A stretch of DNA of 64,000 nt from Triatoma infestans (GCA_011037195.1 JAAEAF010001577.1:62001-126000); one strand, 5' to 3'; counted from the stretch's first letter, positions 42,835 to 53,350 are shown. Numbers and translations are program-made. The notes: a model not told the origin generated them from the sequence alone.

Positions 42835-43372
42835 TCTTTTACTTAAGAGGAAGTATTGTAATCGTGTCAAATTTTCGATATCGAGTTTTCACAGGAAATA
42901 TCCGTTTTGAGGTCCCCTGAGTCCAAAAAAGTGCTTTTAGCAAATGGTGTGTGTGTGGTATGTATGTATGTGAACAGCATAGCTCAAAAATGAAAAACCG
43001 TAGAAAGTTGAAACTTAATATACCTTTTAGATATCTCCATGGGATTTGACAGTACGTTACGTGTCAAAATTCCTTAACCGGAAGTACTCTTTACTAGCTG
43101 TTTTTTTTTACGTGTATGCGATTTTCTCAAAAAATGGCTCCGACGATATTCTTTAAACTTGGTGGATCAACAACTTATACAAAGAGCTACAACTTTCATT
43201 TGTAACATTTCTCCTGGAAAATTCATTTAAGGGCACTTCCGTTGGAGAGATGGGGTTAGGTTTTCATTTAAAGTGCTATTTCAGTTTATTAGACAATTCT
43301 GCCTTCTTATAGTGTTAATTAGAATTAAAGATGTTGTTGAAATTCCGAGTTTGATAAAAATATCGGATAGTG
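42835..43372 (-). repeat. HINE-like repeat, reverse
   Basis: GTAATCGTGTCAAATTTTCG near 42858, CAGGAAATATCCGTTTTGAG, a GT remnant at 42950, GTGAACAGCATAGCTC, and one module (GATTTTCTCAAAAAATGGCT, TTTCTCCTGGAAAATTCATT, TTTTCATTTAAAGTGC). Stops at TATCGGATAGTGCAG, where part B of the composite repeat resumes. Confidence 0.7.
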
Positions 43373-44669
43373 CAGTTTACAAATTTGTAATTGACAAATG
43401 TTACAAGTATACCAGAGCAATGAAATAGATCGTTGTTTTTTTCCCAGAAAATCGCCAAAACTGATGAAACTGTTAGTTAATACTTTCTTCCGGTTTACAC
43501 TACCGGATTGAAATTCGATTTTTTTTAATGGTTATACAGGGAGTATTTAATCATTACCCTCCAAGTCTCATGATATGGAAGAGCGAGAATTAGACCAGTG
43601 TGAACTATCTACAAACTTAGATGTTGGATACTACAGGTTGGACACCAGTAGTGCACTCTAGTAGCGGCCAGTATATACTAACACCCAAACTAATCGTGCA
43701 CTTTTATTTATTAATTAAATATACTAGTAAATAGAATTAATTTTATTATTTTACAATTACTTTATGTAGTATTGTTATTATAGAAATATTGTCATTAATT
43801 ATAATATCAAAATTGACTATAATTATTGCGAAAAATATTAGGTAACTGTAATGTGAGTGTCGAACTGACAATTATACAGTTTAGGTTCAGGTGGACTGCA
43901 TTACGTTAGACAATTATACATAAAATACACACAATTTTTGTAACGGAGAGTTACAGATAGGGCTGTATAGACAAGGTTAACTTAACTTGTTGGTCCGTCT
44001 GTGTGTCTCTCCACCTAAAAAAGTATGCAATAATGTCCATTTTTTCTACATACCTTATAACAGTGTCCTAAAACACATTCTTCGAAATTAGATTCCAATG
44101 AAATGTCTACGTCAATGGATAAGAACATTATGTTACATATTTAATCCAGAAATTCTCACATGCAATGCTTACACACGTTTACTTATGCTGGCCATAAACA
44201 ATATATGGTAGGTGTTGATTAACTTGTTGGTCCATCTGCATGTCTCCACACTAAACATAGTATGCTATTATAAACAATTTTCTACATATCATATAATAGT
44301 GTCCGAAATTCAGATGTTTTGTTCAAAAATTAGATTCAAATGAGAAATTTATGCCAATGAACAGGAACTTCGTATGATTGCACTTTACGCAATTTAATCC
44401 AGAAATTCTCTTTAAATATGCAATTCTTACACATGTTCAGTTATGCTGGTCATAAACAAAATATTGTAGGTGTAAACACATATATCTTATATGGCATGTT
44501 ATCCGGCGCAGCATGCGTATTTATTTCCTTCCTAATTTGATGGATTTTCATCCATCGACAGAGTAAATTCTCAACCATTGTATCACAACCAACAAGTGTG
44601 AGTGTAACAGAAACATTACGTTAACGTGGACTCTCTACACGAACTTGGTGAATTTGCTCTGTCCATGGA
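43373..44669. repeat. Composite repeat, part B, copy 2 (left piece)
   Basis: Matches 28445-29500. It contains a tandem duplication of a 237-bp unit beginning AACTTGTTGGTCC at 43984 and 44221. It ends at GTCCATGGA, where the retrovirus is inserted, and resumes at 51893. Confidence 0.75.
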
Positions 44670-44911
44670 AGTTATATTTCAAGAACCCGGAAGTTTCTTT
44701 TTAAAAAGAGATTTATTTATAGTTACAATAATATAATGATTACAACACTTTAAGGTAATGGTTAACACTGAGTAATACTATAGACACTGCGAACTGTACT
44801 GTACGGTGGTGAGCTTGGAACTGCCTGCCTACTGGCCTGTGGGGGTATATATATGTTGCCAGCTGCAGTTACGTCACAAATGGTTGTTCTCAGGGAGATA
44901 GTGCCATAACT
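44670..44911 (-). repeat. LTR (3' LTR in element sense)
   Basis: 242 bp, differing from the other LTR at three positions and with no indel. On the minus strand it holds a TATATATA box and an AATAAA signal. It is adjacent to the purine tract at 44912-44922. Confidence 0.95.
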
Positions 44912-45060
44912 CCTCCCTCCTCAAGTTTGGAGCTCCTGCGACAATTGGCGTGAGAGTCCGGGGTAGACTGGGGCTGCTGGCTGTCGAGGCGTAGGTTGTG
45001 GTTGGGCTTCATTGGTGGTTCCTCGCTGTGGACTTGTTTTCTTTCTACCGACACCTCAAA
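44912..45060 (-). other. Retrovirus 3' untranslated region and purine tract
   Basis: Lies between the env end and the downstream LTR. GAGGAGGGAGG (minus strand, 44912-44922) abuts the LTR and would prime plus-strand synthesis. Confidence 0.8.
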
Positions 45061-45234
45061 AATATAAGAGACCTACCAGTAACAGAGTTACTGTAATTGC
45101 GACGTAGTAGTATATATGCGCTGAGCTGCTAGGGATCTCTTCCAGATGTTCCAGTGGTTCCATTTTTAGGTTGATTTGGTGTAAGTCCTCGAATGATACA
45201 TTTAGGCTGGTATGTGTGAGCACTGGGGTAGTAG

Positions 45235-45951
45235 TTAGTAAGCTTTTGGAGTCCTTATATACGTGAATGGCTTGTTGTCTAGTAGGGTCTCATCTTCGGT
45301 TAACTTTATAAGGCTGGTGTTGGTAAGGAATATGGTGTCGTTGCGGTTACCTTTGCTCACTATGATTCTCTTCTCCACAAAAGGGATGTATTTAATAAAC
45401 GGTGCACTCGAGGTATATATCGTTTTGCATGCTAAAAGGATAATGTTTTTGAGGATTTGGCGGATGCAGTCGTTCTGGATGCTGGTTTTGTTGTGGCAGT
45501 ACATGGCACTGTTGATTTCTTCGCAGGTGGCTGTAGATAACTCATCTTGGATTTTTAGGATCAAAGGTGGATGGACATGAATTGTCAGGAGGTGATTGTC
45601 TTTCTCTATAGGATAGGATAAGAGGAAGTACGTCTCAAAGGAAGAGGTTTTTAGGGGAACGTTAATAAAGTAGTAGATGTTCCAATTTTTTATTGAGCAG
45701 TGTACCTTGCTTAATTGCCAAAGTGCTTCTATGTCAGGGGTTATGAAGGTTACATTGTGAGATCTTTGTAGTGACTCAAGATCTTTGAGAAGAAAGATGC
45801 TAGAATGGATACTGTTTAACCTACAGAATTCTAGAGAGTTTTCCATGTCGTCAATTTTGTTTGCGATGAGGACCAGGTTAAAGAGGATAGAATTAAATTG
45901 CTGATTTAGCTCAATTTGGCTAACTATAGGGTTGGAGAAGAAGGTTGTCAT
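45235..45951 (-). CDS. env: Env, ectodomain of transmembrane part
   Basis: 239 codons. An asparagine- and leucine-rich coiled region (IELNQQFNSILFNLVLIANK), then a cysteine-bearing ectodomain (CRLNS, TCEEINSAMYC, NDCIRQIL) as in errantivirus Env of the baculovirus F-protein type. The frame ends at 45235 through a frameshift. A membrane anchor with YYYVAITVTLLLVGLLYF lies just beyond in another frame at about 45060-45120, followed by a stop. Because of these breaks no membrane-anchored Env can be made from this copy. Confidence 0.8.
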   Translation of the reverse strand: MTTFFSNPIVSQIELNQQFNSILFNLVLIANKIDDMENSLEFCRLNSIHSSIFLLKDLESLQRSHNVTFITPDIEALWQLSKVHCSIKNWNIYYFINVPLKTSSFETYFLLSYPIEKDNHLLTIHVHPPLILKIQDELSTATCEEINSAMYCHNKTSIQNDCIRQILKNIILLACKTIYTSSAPFIKYIPFVEKRIIVSKGNRNDTIFLTNTSLIKLTEDETLLDNKPFTYIRTPKAY

Positions 45952-45959
45952 TTTGTCAT

Positions 45960-46440
45960 TGTTGGTTCGTATAATCTGTATATCGTAATTGAATTCTTCA
46001 ATTACTCGCTTGCTTTATTGCCATTTGGTTTTTTAGGTTATTTTGGAGGTGAAAACTGTTTCGTTCAATAGTGTTGATGACCTTGTCGTATCGTTCCTTG
46101 TCGTCACTGTCCATGTTTCCGGTTAACCAGGAAATGGCTTTACCTAGGCATTAATGAGTCCGCGTTTCGTTCTGGCTTTGTTAAGGGTTAAATGATCTAA
46201 TTTATTACGGAGATAGTAATAATATTTAAAGAATGATTTTATCTGGTTCGTCTTGTTGAGTTGGTACGTGGTGCTGATAACGGTAAAGGTCTTATCTAAT
46301 TCTATGTCATTAATTGCACGTCAGCGATATGTATAAACGTATAGTATCTGTCTATGACGTACGCTGGGTTAAATGCAATCGGCAAAATTCCAGGTCCATG
46401 AGTCAGGTCAGTTAGCTTTAGGCTGGTGACTACATTCCCC
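45960..46440 (-). pseudogene. env: Env, N-terminal part (broken)
   Basis: Overlaps the end of pol. One frame has LTHGPGILPIAFNPAYVID, then frames change near 46300. Near 46155-46185 a basic RTKR motif precedes a GLI hydrophobic start, which looks like the surface/transmembrane cleavage site of errantivirus-type Env proteins. The frame hits a stop directly after. It is not translatable as one protein. Confidence 0.65.
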
Positions 46441-47451
46441 GCCGTCAGCATCTGCAGTATGTGTATGATTGCTATTTTTCCCGCTGTCAGCATGTGGGAT
46501 GTGTGAGTCATTGCTCTTATCTGTAACAGGAAGAGTTATGTTTGTGTACTTTCTAGGTCGCTTTAGCAGGTTAGGATGTATTTTGAATGATTTTCTTTGT
46601 ACTGTGGCTAATTTTGTTTCCCTGGAATAATTTCCTCTTTTAAATTTGGGTTTGGCTTTTCCATATTGTTTATCTCGAATAAATATTTCTCCCTCGGGTA
46701 TTTCGACTTTCTCCCTAGTTTTGTTTAGTTTGTTTGTACGGGTCTCTTTTTCTTTGTCAATTTTTTCTTTTATTACGCGAGATATTAACTCCCTGTCGTC
46801 ATGATATTCTTTGACTCGTTGTTCTAGAATTAGGTCTTCTGCGTATGTATTGGGCTGTATCCCGAAAGTAATTTCATTAGGTGTCATAGTCAGGTTAGAG
46901 TTTATGGAGTTGTTGTAGGCTATTAAAGCTAATCTTAGAGTTTTGTATATGGGGCATTTCTTTTGTCTGTTTACTATGTTCATAATTTCTATGAGGGTTG
47001 AGTGTGCTCGGTTTATCAGTCCGTTAGAGTCTGAGTGGTTTGGGGTAGTGAAGTGTGTTTCTATGTTATTATATTTTAGGAAATTTTCTACTAGTCCATT
47101 TTTAAATTCCGTACCATTGTCAAATTGAATTGTTTTGGGGCACGGGAATTTGCTGAGGTAGTGTTCTAGTGAATTGACAACTTCATTTGCGGATGCCGTT
47201 CTGATTAGATAACCATATAGTTTTCTTGAAAAACAGTCTATCATAGTGAAAATTTGCTTTCCGTCGTAATGCAATATGTCTCCTTGGAGTTTTTCGAATG
47301 GTTTAGAAGGTGTAGGGGTAATTTCGTAAACTTGTCTAATTGGTTTGCGTTCATATTTAACTTCCTTACAAAGGGAACAGTTGTTAATTACTTTTGTTAT
47401 AAGTTCTAGCATTTTTGGCCAGTAGTAACGTTTAGTTAGGGTTCTGTACAC
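46408..47451 (-). CDS. pol: Pol: integrase
   Basis: Continues the integrase zinc finger ([12 protein letters not shown]) and contains the core with [20 protein letters not shown] and [13 protein letters not shown] (the first two aspartates). Where the catalytic glutamate is expected, 36 residues after the second aspartate, the sequence reads [12 protein letters not shown] with asparagine instead. A basic C-terminal domain follows. The start ATG is internal, because the HH half of the zinc finger lies in the preceding frame. It inserts the viral DNA, and this copy is probably catalytically dead. Confidence 0.92.
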   Translation of the reverse strand: MYRTLTKRYYWPKMLELITKVINNCSLCKEVKYERKPIRQVYEITPTPSKPFEKLQGDILHYDGKQIFTMIDCFSRKLYGYLIRTASANEVVNSLEHYLSKFPCPKTIQFDNGTEFKNGLVENFLKYNNIETHFTTPNHSDSNGLINRAHSTLIEIMNIVNRQKKCPIYKTLRLALIAYNNSINSNLTMTPNEITFGIQPNTYAEDLILEQRVKEYHDDRELISRVIKEKIDKEKETRTNKLNKTREKVEIPEGEIFIRDKQYGKAKPKFKRGNYSRETKLATVQRKSFKIHPNLLKRPRKYTNITLPVTDKSNDSHIPHADSGKNSNHTHTADADGGECSHQPKAN

Positions 47452-48815
47452 TTCATGTATACCAGGTGTGCAGTTTTGCCAACGTGATAGTTTTGAATAG
47501 TTTCTTCTTGTTCAGAGGGGTCTGTTATGTCTAGTCTTTTGGTGTAGTAGCGTTTAATTTTGACTGTTGGAAATTTGTCTTTTATTATGTCGGACAGGTG
47601 GGCAAAGATTTGGTCATATATCTGTTCGTCAATGGAGTTTTCGATAGGAGGGGAGCACAGGACGCCGTACGTATGATTCGGTTGTAAGTACTCTAGGCAG
47701 TATTCGTCTATGTCGTTAGAGTATGGGTACCTAGTGTACCAGTTGTATCGTGTTTTGTTGAACGGTCTGTCGATTGGAATTTTCGTCTCGGGGTTGCCTC
47801 GGGTTAGAACAATTTGGAATTTTTCCACGTTAATGCAGCGTGTTTTGTCGTCAATTATTTTAACTTGACTGTTAGAGGATTCTTGGGAGTGTTGCGTTTG
47901 TAGGCTTTCATTGTCGTCTTCGGCGGTAATGTTTTCATTGTTGTCTTCGGTGGTAATGTTTTTATTGTCGTCTTCGGCGGTAATGTTTAGGGCTCTGGCT
48001 AGGTCTTCTACGATGTCGTCGCTATTCTCAGGTGAAGGGGCAGAGAGGAATTCGTCCAGGACTTCGTCTGGATTTGGACTTGGGGACGAGGTCTCTAGGG
48101 TATTTAGGTCCTTTTCTTCTGGCGGATTTCGTGACAGTGCGTCTGCTACTACGTTAGTCTTTCCCTGTACGTACTTGACGTCAAAGTCGAAGTGAGCTAA
48201 TTGTAATTTCCATCTGATTAGTTTGGCATTGGGCTCTTTCAAATTGTGTAACCATTGTAATGGTCTGTGGTCTGTCTGTATTGTAAATTTGCGTCCGTAA
48301 ATGTATGGTCTAAAGTGTTTGCAGGCCCAAACTATGGCCAGTAGCTCTTTTTCTATAGTGGAATAGTTTTCTTCCTGTCTATTTAGTGTACGAGAGGCAA
48401 AGGAAATAGGGAGGTCTTTTCCGTCGATGTTCTGGGATAGGAATGCTCCGATAGCATAATTGGAAGCATCCGTGGTGAGGATAAAAGGCTTTTCAAAGTC
48501 AGGTAATTGTAGGATAGGACTATTCTGTAAAAGGGATTTAAGGGTTTCAAAAGCTTTTTTGTAATCGTCGTTAACCACTATAGTTCTGTTTTTTCTGAGT
48601 GCGAGAGTCAGTGGTCTAGCTATTTTAGCGTAATTTTTAATCATTTTCCGATAGTAGCCAGTAAGTCCAAGGAATTGTTTGATTTGCTTTTCCGTTTTAG
48701 GGATAGGGAATTTAGCAATTGCTTCTAGTTTTGCCGGGTTTGGTTGGATTCCTTTGTCCGAGATAATATGTCCTAAAAAGAGTAGTTCTCTCTTAAAGAA
48801 TTCAGTTTTGTCCAA
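47436..48815 (-). CDS. pol: Pol: RT C-terminus, RNase H and linker
   Basis: Opens in the RT thumb ([39 protein letters not shown]). RNase H follows, with [38 protein letters not shown] and TDHRPLQWL (catalytic D, E, D), and the [10 protein letters not shown] hinge. An acidic, repetitive linker ([20 protein letters not shown]) comes before the start of the integrase zinc finger (HVGKTAH) at the end. The frame stops at 47436 after a one-base shift near 47465. The first ATG is internal to pol. Confidence 0.92.
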   Translation of the reverse strand: MDKTEFFKRELLFLGHIISDKGIQPNPAKLEAIAKFPIPKTEKQIKQFLGLTGYYRKMIKNYAKIARPLTLALRKNRTIVVNDDYKKAFETLKSLLQNSPILQLPDFEKPFILTTDASNYAIGAFLSQNIDGKDLPISFASRTLNRQEENYSTIEKELLAIVWACKHFRPYIYGRKFTIQTDHRPLQWLHNLKEPNAKLIRWKLQLAHFDFDVKYVQGKTNVVADALSRNPPEEKDLNTLETSSPSPNPDEVLDEFLSAPSPENSDDIVEDLARALNITAEDDNKNITTEDNNENITAEDDNESLQTQHSQESSNSQVKIIDDKTRCINVEKFQIVLTRGNPETKIPIDRPFNKTRYNWYTRYPYSNDIDEYCLEYLQPNHTYGVLCSPPIENSIDEQIYDQIFAHLSDIIKDKFPTVKIKRYYTKRLDITDPSEQEETIQNYHVGKTAHLVYMKCTEP

Positions 48816-48950
48816 TTGTATTTTTAGGTTGTGTTGTTTTAGTTTTTCGAAAACGGTCCTGATGTGTTTTATATGTTCGTCTAGATTGTCTGAAAATTAT
48901 GATATCGTCCATGTATACTAGTACGTTCGGAATCCGAGAACAGAGGGAAT

Positions 48951-49595
48951 TCATTGTCCTTTGGAAAGTGGGGGGGGGGCGTTCTTAAGACCGAAGGGCA
49001 TGCATAGGAATTCGTAGTGTCCGTTTTCAGTGGAGAATGCTGTCTTGGGGACTGATTCGGGGTCCATCTCGATTTGTTGGAACCCTGAAGCTAAGTCGAT
49101 CGCGGAGAAGTAAGTCGCGCGTCCTATTTTACCGAATAATTCTTCGATGTTAGGAAGGGGGAATTTGTCTTCGACTGTCTTGTTGTTAAGTTTCCGGTAG
49201 TCTATAACCATTCTTATTTTCTTTTTACCTGAGGCATCTGGTTTTTTTGGTACTACCCAAATTGGGCTGTTGTAAGGGGAGTTTGAGTGCTGTATTATTT
49301 TGTTTTCTAGTAGTTTGTCAATTTCAACTTGTACGTCTTTCCGGTAAATTTCCGGGTATCTATAATTTCGGGCGTATACTGGGTTTTCGTCGGTGGTTCT
49401 TATTTTATGTTTTGAAAGATTAGTAGAACTTAGGCGATCGTTTTCTGTTTTTATTAAGTGGGGATATTCTTGAAGTAATTTAATTATTTTTTCCTTTTCG
49501 TCTTCATTCATGTGATTAGTTCTAATTAACGTAGGGATTTCCCTTCTTATTTCATTTAAGACAGAATCACCGGACATTTCGGGACAATTAGTCAT
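48951..49595 (-). pseudogene. pol: Pol: reverse transcriptase, N-terminal half
   Basis: Fingers and palm of the [76 protein letters not shown] (first catalytic aspartate), [20 protein letters not shown]. The frame is lost in a run of ten G/C at 48970-48979. The catalytic YMDD box follows in another frame near 48915, and a further frame change lies near 48895. The YMDD aspartates are present. Confidence 0.9.
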
Positions 49596-49666
49596 TACTA
49601 TGTCGGGGATGTCTGTACAAATTTCTTGCGGTTAGTCGATATCCATAGGTTCGGGGCAAATGGCCT

Positions 49667-50226
49667 TTACTTCTTTGGACTCAACTTCGCACACAATTTT
49701 GTTATTATAATGCTGTAAAGGCCTTCCTTTACCGTGACCTTATCGTTTATTTTTATGTCTTCACTGATTAGACCGTATTTTAATTCTTTATTCTTTACAG
49801 GAAGTTCAATAAAATTGACACCTTGCTCTAAGGTGATTATATTTGTATCGTTGTCCGAGGGTTTAAGGGTGAATTTTAGGGGAATCGTGCCTTGAGGATA
49901 GGAAAGGATGTTATTATTTAAATCTATGCTCATACCGAGCTCTTGCATTGTTTTATGGCCTAGTAAAATATCATATTTATCTAAAAATGGGAATAGGTGA
50001 AATTTGGTTTGGAGGTTTACATTAAAGGTTTCTAGGATATTAAATTTGCATGATGTTTCTCCGTGTTTTTTTCCTGCGGGGGTTGAGATTATGAAGGGAT
50101 CTTTTAATAATAGGACGTTAGCAGGTACTACCTTTGGGTTAATATAATTTTCTGAAGAACCGGTGTCTATTAACCATTTTAAGCCGGATTTATCTACAAA
50201 CTGAGGTAATGATTTGTTTACAAGGT
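49667..50226 (-). pseudogene. pol: Pol: aspartic protease region
   Basis: In the -1 frame relative to Gag. WLIDTGSSENYI is the active-site motif (catalytic aspartate in DTGSS) near 50165, followed by a protease body with DILLGHKTMQELGM. The frame is open until 49667, where a frameshift occurs, and a stop (TAA) lies shortly after in the alternative frame near 49635. The protease matures Gag and Pol. The retroviral-type protease is at its usual place ahead of RT. Confidence 0.85.
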
Positions 50227-51081
50227 TTAGGTTGAATTCGGGGGGCTTTCTTGGCTCCCGTGGCCAGCGTCTAAAAAATGATCAAACTTTTCCGTCATTT
50301 TTTCGAGAGAGTGTTCTAGGCGGGAAAGTCTGTCGCCATATGTTTTATCTGTTTCAGAATAATTTGCAGATGGCTCGTCGTTTTGGCAATGAGTCAGTTC
50401 GTGTGGAGAAATGTAATCTTTGAAACGGGGTCTGCCTGCTGTTCGCATAGACACCGTATTTTGGGAAAAGTAACCAGGAGGTAATCTGGGTCGATTAAAA
50501 GGATGGTTAGGCTTATTCGGGTTATTGGGATTGTTTGGATTTACAGATTGTCCCAGATTTGCTCGTTGGGGTGGTTGCGGTTGTTGTCTGTAAAGGGACG
50601 TTTGAGGTCTTTGTTCTATAGGCCTGGGGTTATATTCAATTGGTTGGTACTGGTAGTTAGGGGTCTGATTCATGGGGACGTGTGGAACAGTGTATTGTGG
50701 ATTCGGTCTATATTGGGTATTCTGTCTATAAGGCTGTTGGAATTGGTTGTACGGATTTGGTTTCCGGAAAGGTTGGTTGGGTCTTTTAGGACCGTGAGAA
50801 GAGTTTAGGTTTGCTATGATGAAAGAACATTTGTTATAAATGATGTTTCGTACTTCGTCAAGGGTGCTAGGGTCGAAGATCATGATGTGTTTACTTAACG
50901 TCGGGGGCAGGCATTTATATATGTGAAAAATTATTTCTTTATCGACCCGGCTTATCAGTTGTTTCAGGGCGTCTGCTGTAAGTCCGCCTAGCTTGAGTCT
51001 AATGTAAACTAAATTACGTAGTTCCTGGATCCTCGTCAATAGGAGACTCTCTAGCTTGCATTTTCGTTTGTAGAATCTCAT
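50227..51081 (-). CDS. gag: Gag, main part
   Basis: Contains RIQELRNLVYIRLKLGGLT and the capsid-like helix region, followed by a long proline-, asparagine- and glutamine-rich segment (residues about 95-215), then a short coiled coil (RLSRLEHSLEKMTEKFDHFL) at the end. No CCHC zinc knuckle, as in errantiviruses. The first ATG of this open part is internal to Gag. The end, with the stop at 50227, contains a C CCC CCG heptamer at 50239-50245 in the gag frame, with pol open in the -1 frame beyond it. Confidence 0.85.
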   Translation of the reverse strand: MRFYKRKCKLESLLLTRIQELRNLVYIRLKLGGLTADALKQLISRVDKEIIFHIYKCLPPTLSKHIMIFDPSTLDEVRNIIYNKCSFIIANLNSSHGPKRPNQPFRKPNPYNQFQQPYRQNTQYRPNPQYTVPHVPMNQTPNYQYQPIEYNPRPIEQRPQTSLYRQQPQPPQRANLGQSVNPNNPNNPNKPNHPFNRPRLPPGYFSQNTVSMRTAGRPRFKDYISPHELTHCQNDEPSANYSETDKTYGDRLSRLEHSLEKMTEKFDHFLDAGHGSQESPPNST

Positions 51082-51380
51082 CTTTGAGTATCTCGTAAGA
51101 TCTCGAGTCAGCGAAACTCTCTTTCAAGTATTTCAATAAATTTAATAGATGGTCTAGTTGTGTGAAAGGAGTATGTTTCTAGCGGGCCTTAGCAATCTAC
51201 TTTAACTTTTATAAAAAAAATATTGTGGTTATAATCTCTTTCAATTATATTTTCTGCGCAGACTGTGGCGAATGTAGTTTCGACAATCTCGCAAAAGAAT
51301 GCTAGCTCCGAAGGTTTTCCGTCAAAGTAAGGGATGTGGTCATAGTCTTCTTTGGAGATCTTGTAATTTATTTGGGCCAT
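51081..51380 (-). pseudogene. gag: Gag, N-terminal part (broken)
   Basis: Starts at the ATG at 51380 and contains YFDGKPSELAFFCEIVE, a hallmark of the Gag N-terminus of gypsy-type elements. The open frame stops at 51189. Further Gag-like residues appear in other frames down to 51081, so at least two indels lie in this interval. Gag forms the particle core and packages the RNA. Confidence 0.8.
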
Positions 51381-51633
51381 TTCAGGGATGGTTTTTTTAG
51401 GAATGACTAATTTAGAGGGTTTAAGGACAGATGAGCTACTTACAGTTTTTAAACGTTGTTGTTGACTCGCCAGCTTGCTTTTCTTTTATTGTCTGAGGAT
51501 GGTCCTGGTTCTTGTGGGTCGAGTACTGCGAACAAGCCACTGATGTGGGAGCTTCAAGTCTTCTTTGATGTGGTGAGACAAATGATCGCACGTGAGACAA
51601 GTGGTCGCACTATTTGACTTATAAGCCTTCGCA

Positions 51634-51651
51634 GTCCCTGTTCGGGCGCCA
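51634..51651 (-). promoter_or_regulatory. Primer binding site, tRNA-Lys type
   Basis: On the minus strand TGGCGCCCGAACAGGGAC immediately follows the LTR. It is an 18-nt match to the complement of the 3' end of a tRNA-Lys, the primer used by errantiviruses and several vertebrate retroviruses. Confidence 0.9.
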
Positions 51652-51892
51652 GTTATATTTCAAGAACCCGGAAGTTTCTTTTTAAAAAGAGATTTATTTA
51701 TAGTTACAATAATATAATGATTAGAACACTTTAAGGTAATGGTTAACACTGAGAAATACTATAGACACTGCGAACTGTACTGTACGGTGGTGAGCTTGGA
51801 ACTGCCTGCCTACTGGCCTGTGGGGGTATATATATGTTGCCAGCTGCAGTTACATCACAAATGGTTGTTCTCAGGGAGATAGTGCCATAACT
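51651..51892 (-). repeat. LTR (5' LTR in element sense)
   Basis: 242 bp. Substitutions relative to 44670-44911 lie near 51724, 51753 and 51854. It contains the presumed promoter (TATATATA). The flanking TGGA at 51893-51896 restores the uninterrupted sequence seen at 29494-29500 in the paralogous repeat. Confidence 0.95.
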
Positions 51893-51990
51893 TGGATGAA
51901 AATGCGAAACCGGTGAGGAAGAAAATAAATATGCTCGCCACGACGGATAAAATACCAGAAATATCCGCAGCATTGCGGCATTTCTCCAAA
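51893..51990. repeat. Composite repeat, part B, copy 2 (right piece)
   Basis: Continues TGGATGAAAATGCGAAACCG, GAGGAAGAAAATAAATATGC, ACGACGGATAAAATACCAG, matching 29494-29585. Together with 43373-44669 it forms the target of the retrovirus. Confidence 0.85.
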
Positions 51991-53350
51991 ACTTTTTCTC
52001 TTACTGCATTTTCCAAAACTGTAATTGACAAATTGTATAGTTAGTATGCCATGTTTAATGAAATTATTCGGGGTTACAATGGAGCAAATAGTAAAAACTA
52101 TTCAGTAAAAATGCTCTTCAAGTTTACATTTAAGGCTTGAAATGCTGAATTTTGTTAATCTCTTGTTACTTTCTGTTAGTAAGATATACTACTGTAATCA
52201 TGTCAAATTATCGATATCGTGTATTCACAAAAAAATACATATTTTGAAGTACTCTGAGTCCAAAAAAGTGGTTGTTCGAAAATTGTATGTGTGTGTGTGT
52301 GTGTGTATGTATGTGAACAGCATAACTCAAAAACGAAAAAGCGCAGAAAGTTCAAACTTGATATTCCGTTTAGGTATCACAGTTTAGGGATCCGACAGTA
52401 AGTTATGTGACGTAATTCCTCATTCGTAATTACTAAATGGTTTTCTAACGTTTTTCTGAATAAGTAAAAACAAATTTCCGGTTATCAGGTTTTCTTCAAA
52501 CTTGGAATTTCAACAGGATATTTAATTCTAATTAATATTATTTAGATGATAGAATTGTTTAATAAACTGAAATAGCACTTTAAAGGGAAACCGTAACCCC
52601 TACCGCTCCCACAAAAGTGCCCTTAAATGCATTTTCCAGGAGAAATGTTTCAAATAAAAATTATACATCTTTGGATGAGTAGTTAATATTTGAAGTTTAA
52701 AGAAAATCGTTGGAGTAATTTTCGAGAAAAACGCAAAAAACGCTGATGTTGAAAAAATTAATCAGTTAAATGGTACTTCCGGTTGAGGAATTTTGACAGA
52801 GAACGTGCTCTGTCGGAACCCAATGGTGATACCCAAATGGAATATCAAGTTTGAACTTTTTTACGGTTGTTAGTTTTTGAGCTATGCTGTTCATACACAC
52901 ACAGACGCACACACACACACACCAGAACATTTTCTATCAACCACTTTTTTGGTCTCAGAGTACTTCAAAATATGTATTCTCTGTGCAAACTCGATATTGA
53001 TAATTTGCCGGGAGTAAAAGAAAGTAATAATGGATATTTCGAAGTTTCTGAGCGAGTTGCAACGTTAAGTATTCCTTTACAGAGCCATTTGAATATAATG
53101 TATAGTTTCAATATCTAGAATATCAAATTTGAATTGTTATTTACTGTCATGAATGTAATTCTTGAGTTTAGCTGCGTAAATTGCACAATAAATGAATAGC
53201 GATTAGGTGGCTGGGGTCTTTATTGTTCAACTCTGTCGTTCTCTTTCGCCAAAAAAAAAAATATATACACAAAATCTTGGTGTTTGTAAATAAATTAAAT
53301 GTGGTTTTCATCAACAAAAATAATACAACAATTTATATTTGAATTTATGG
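51991..53350. repeat. HINE-like copies, right one duplicated at 35136-36085
   Basis: 51994-52140 is a forward 5' region (TTTTTCTCTTACTGCATTTT, GTAATTGACAAATTGTATAG). 52155-52400 is reverse (TAATCATGTCAAATTATCGA, GT tract at 52287-52308, GTGAACAGCATAACTC). 52430-53050 is forward, with one module, the CA tract at 52892-52922 and CCGGGAGTAAAAGAAAG. 53050-53350 continues as the flank shared with 35136-36085. Confidence 0.65.

Larger units (their letters stand above)
44670..51892 (-). mobile_element. Errantivirus-like endogenous retrovirus (gypsy type), defective
   Basis: A 7223-bp element with 242-bp LTRs beginning AGTTAT and ending ATAACT, flanked by the 4-bp duplication TGGA (44666-44669 and 51893-51896). 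Internal genes read on the minus strand in the order gag, protease, RT, RNase H, integrase, env. The primer site directly follows the upstream LTR (51634-51651), and a purine tract GAGGAGGGAGG precedes the downstream LTR at 44912-44922. The AGTTA...TAACT ends, 4-bp target duplication, tRNA-Lys primer, Gag without CCHC knuckle and third env ORF all agree with insect errantiviruses. The reading frames carry at least eight breaks, so the copy is not functional as it stands. Confidence 0.95.

Noticed and set aside
45263..45580. 105-codon plus-strand frame opposite env
   Set aside because: Antisense shadow of the env frame.
47911..48195. Serine-rich plus-strand frame
   Set aside because: Antisense shadow of the acidic repeat linker in pol.
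50503..50808. 101-codon plus-strand frame opposite gag
   Set aside because: Antisense shadow of the proline/asparagine/glutamine-rich part of Gag.
44670..51892. Intact, infectious endogenous retrovirus
   Set aside because: Multiple frame breaks in every gene and loss of the integrase glutamate exclude a functional copy as sequenced.
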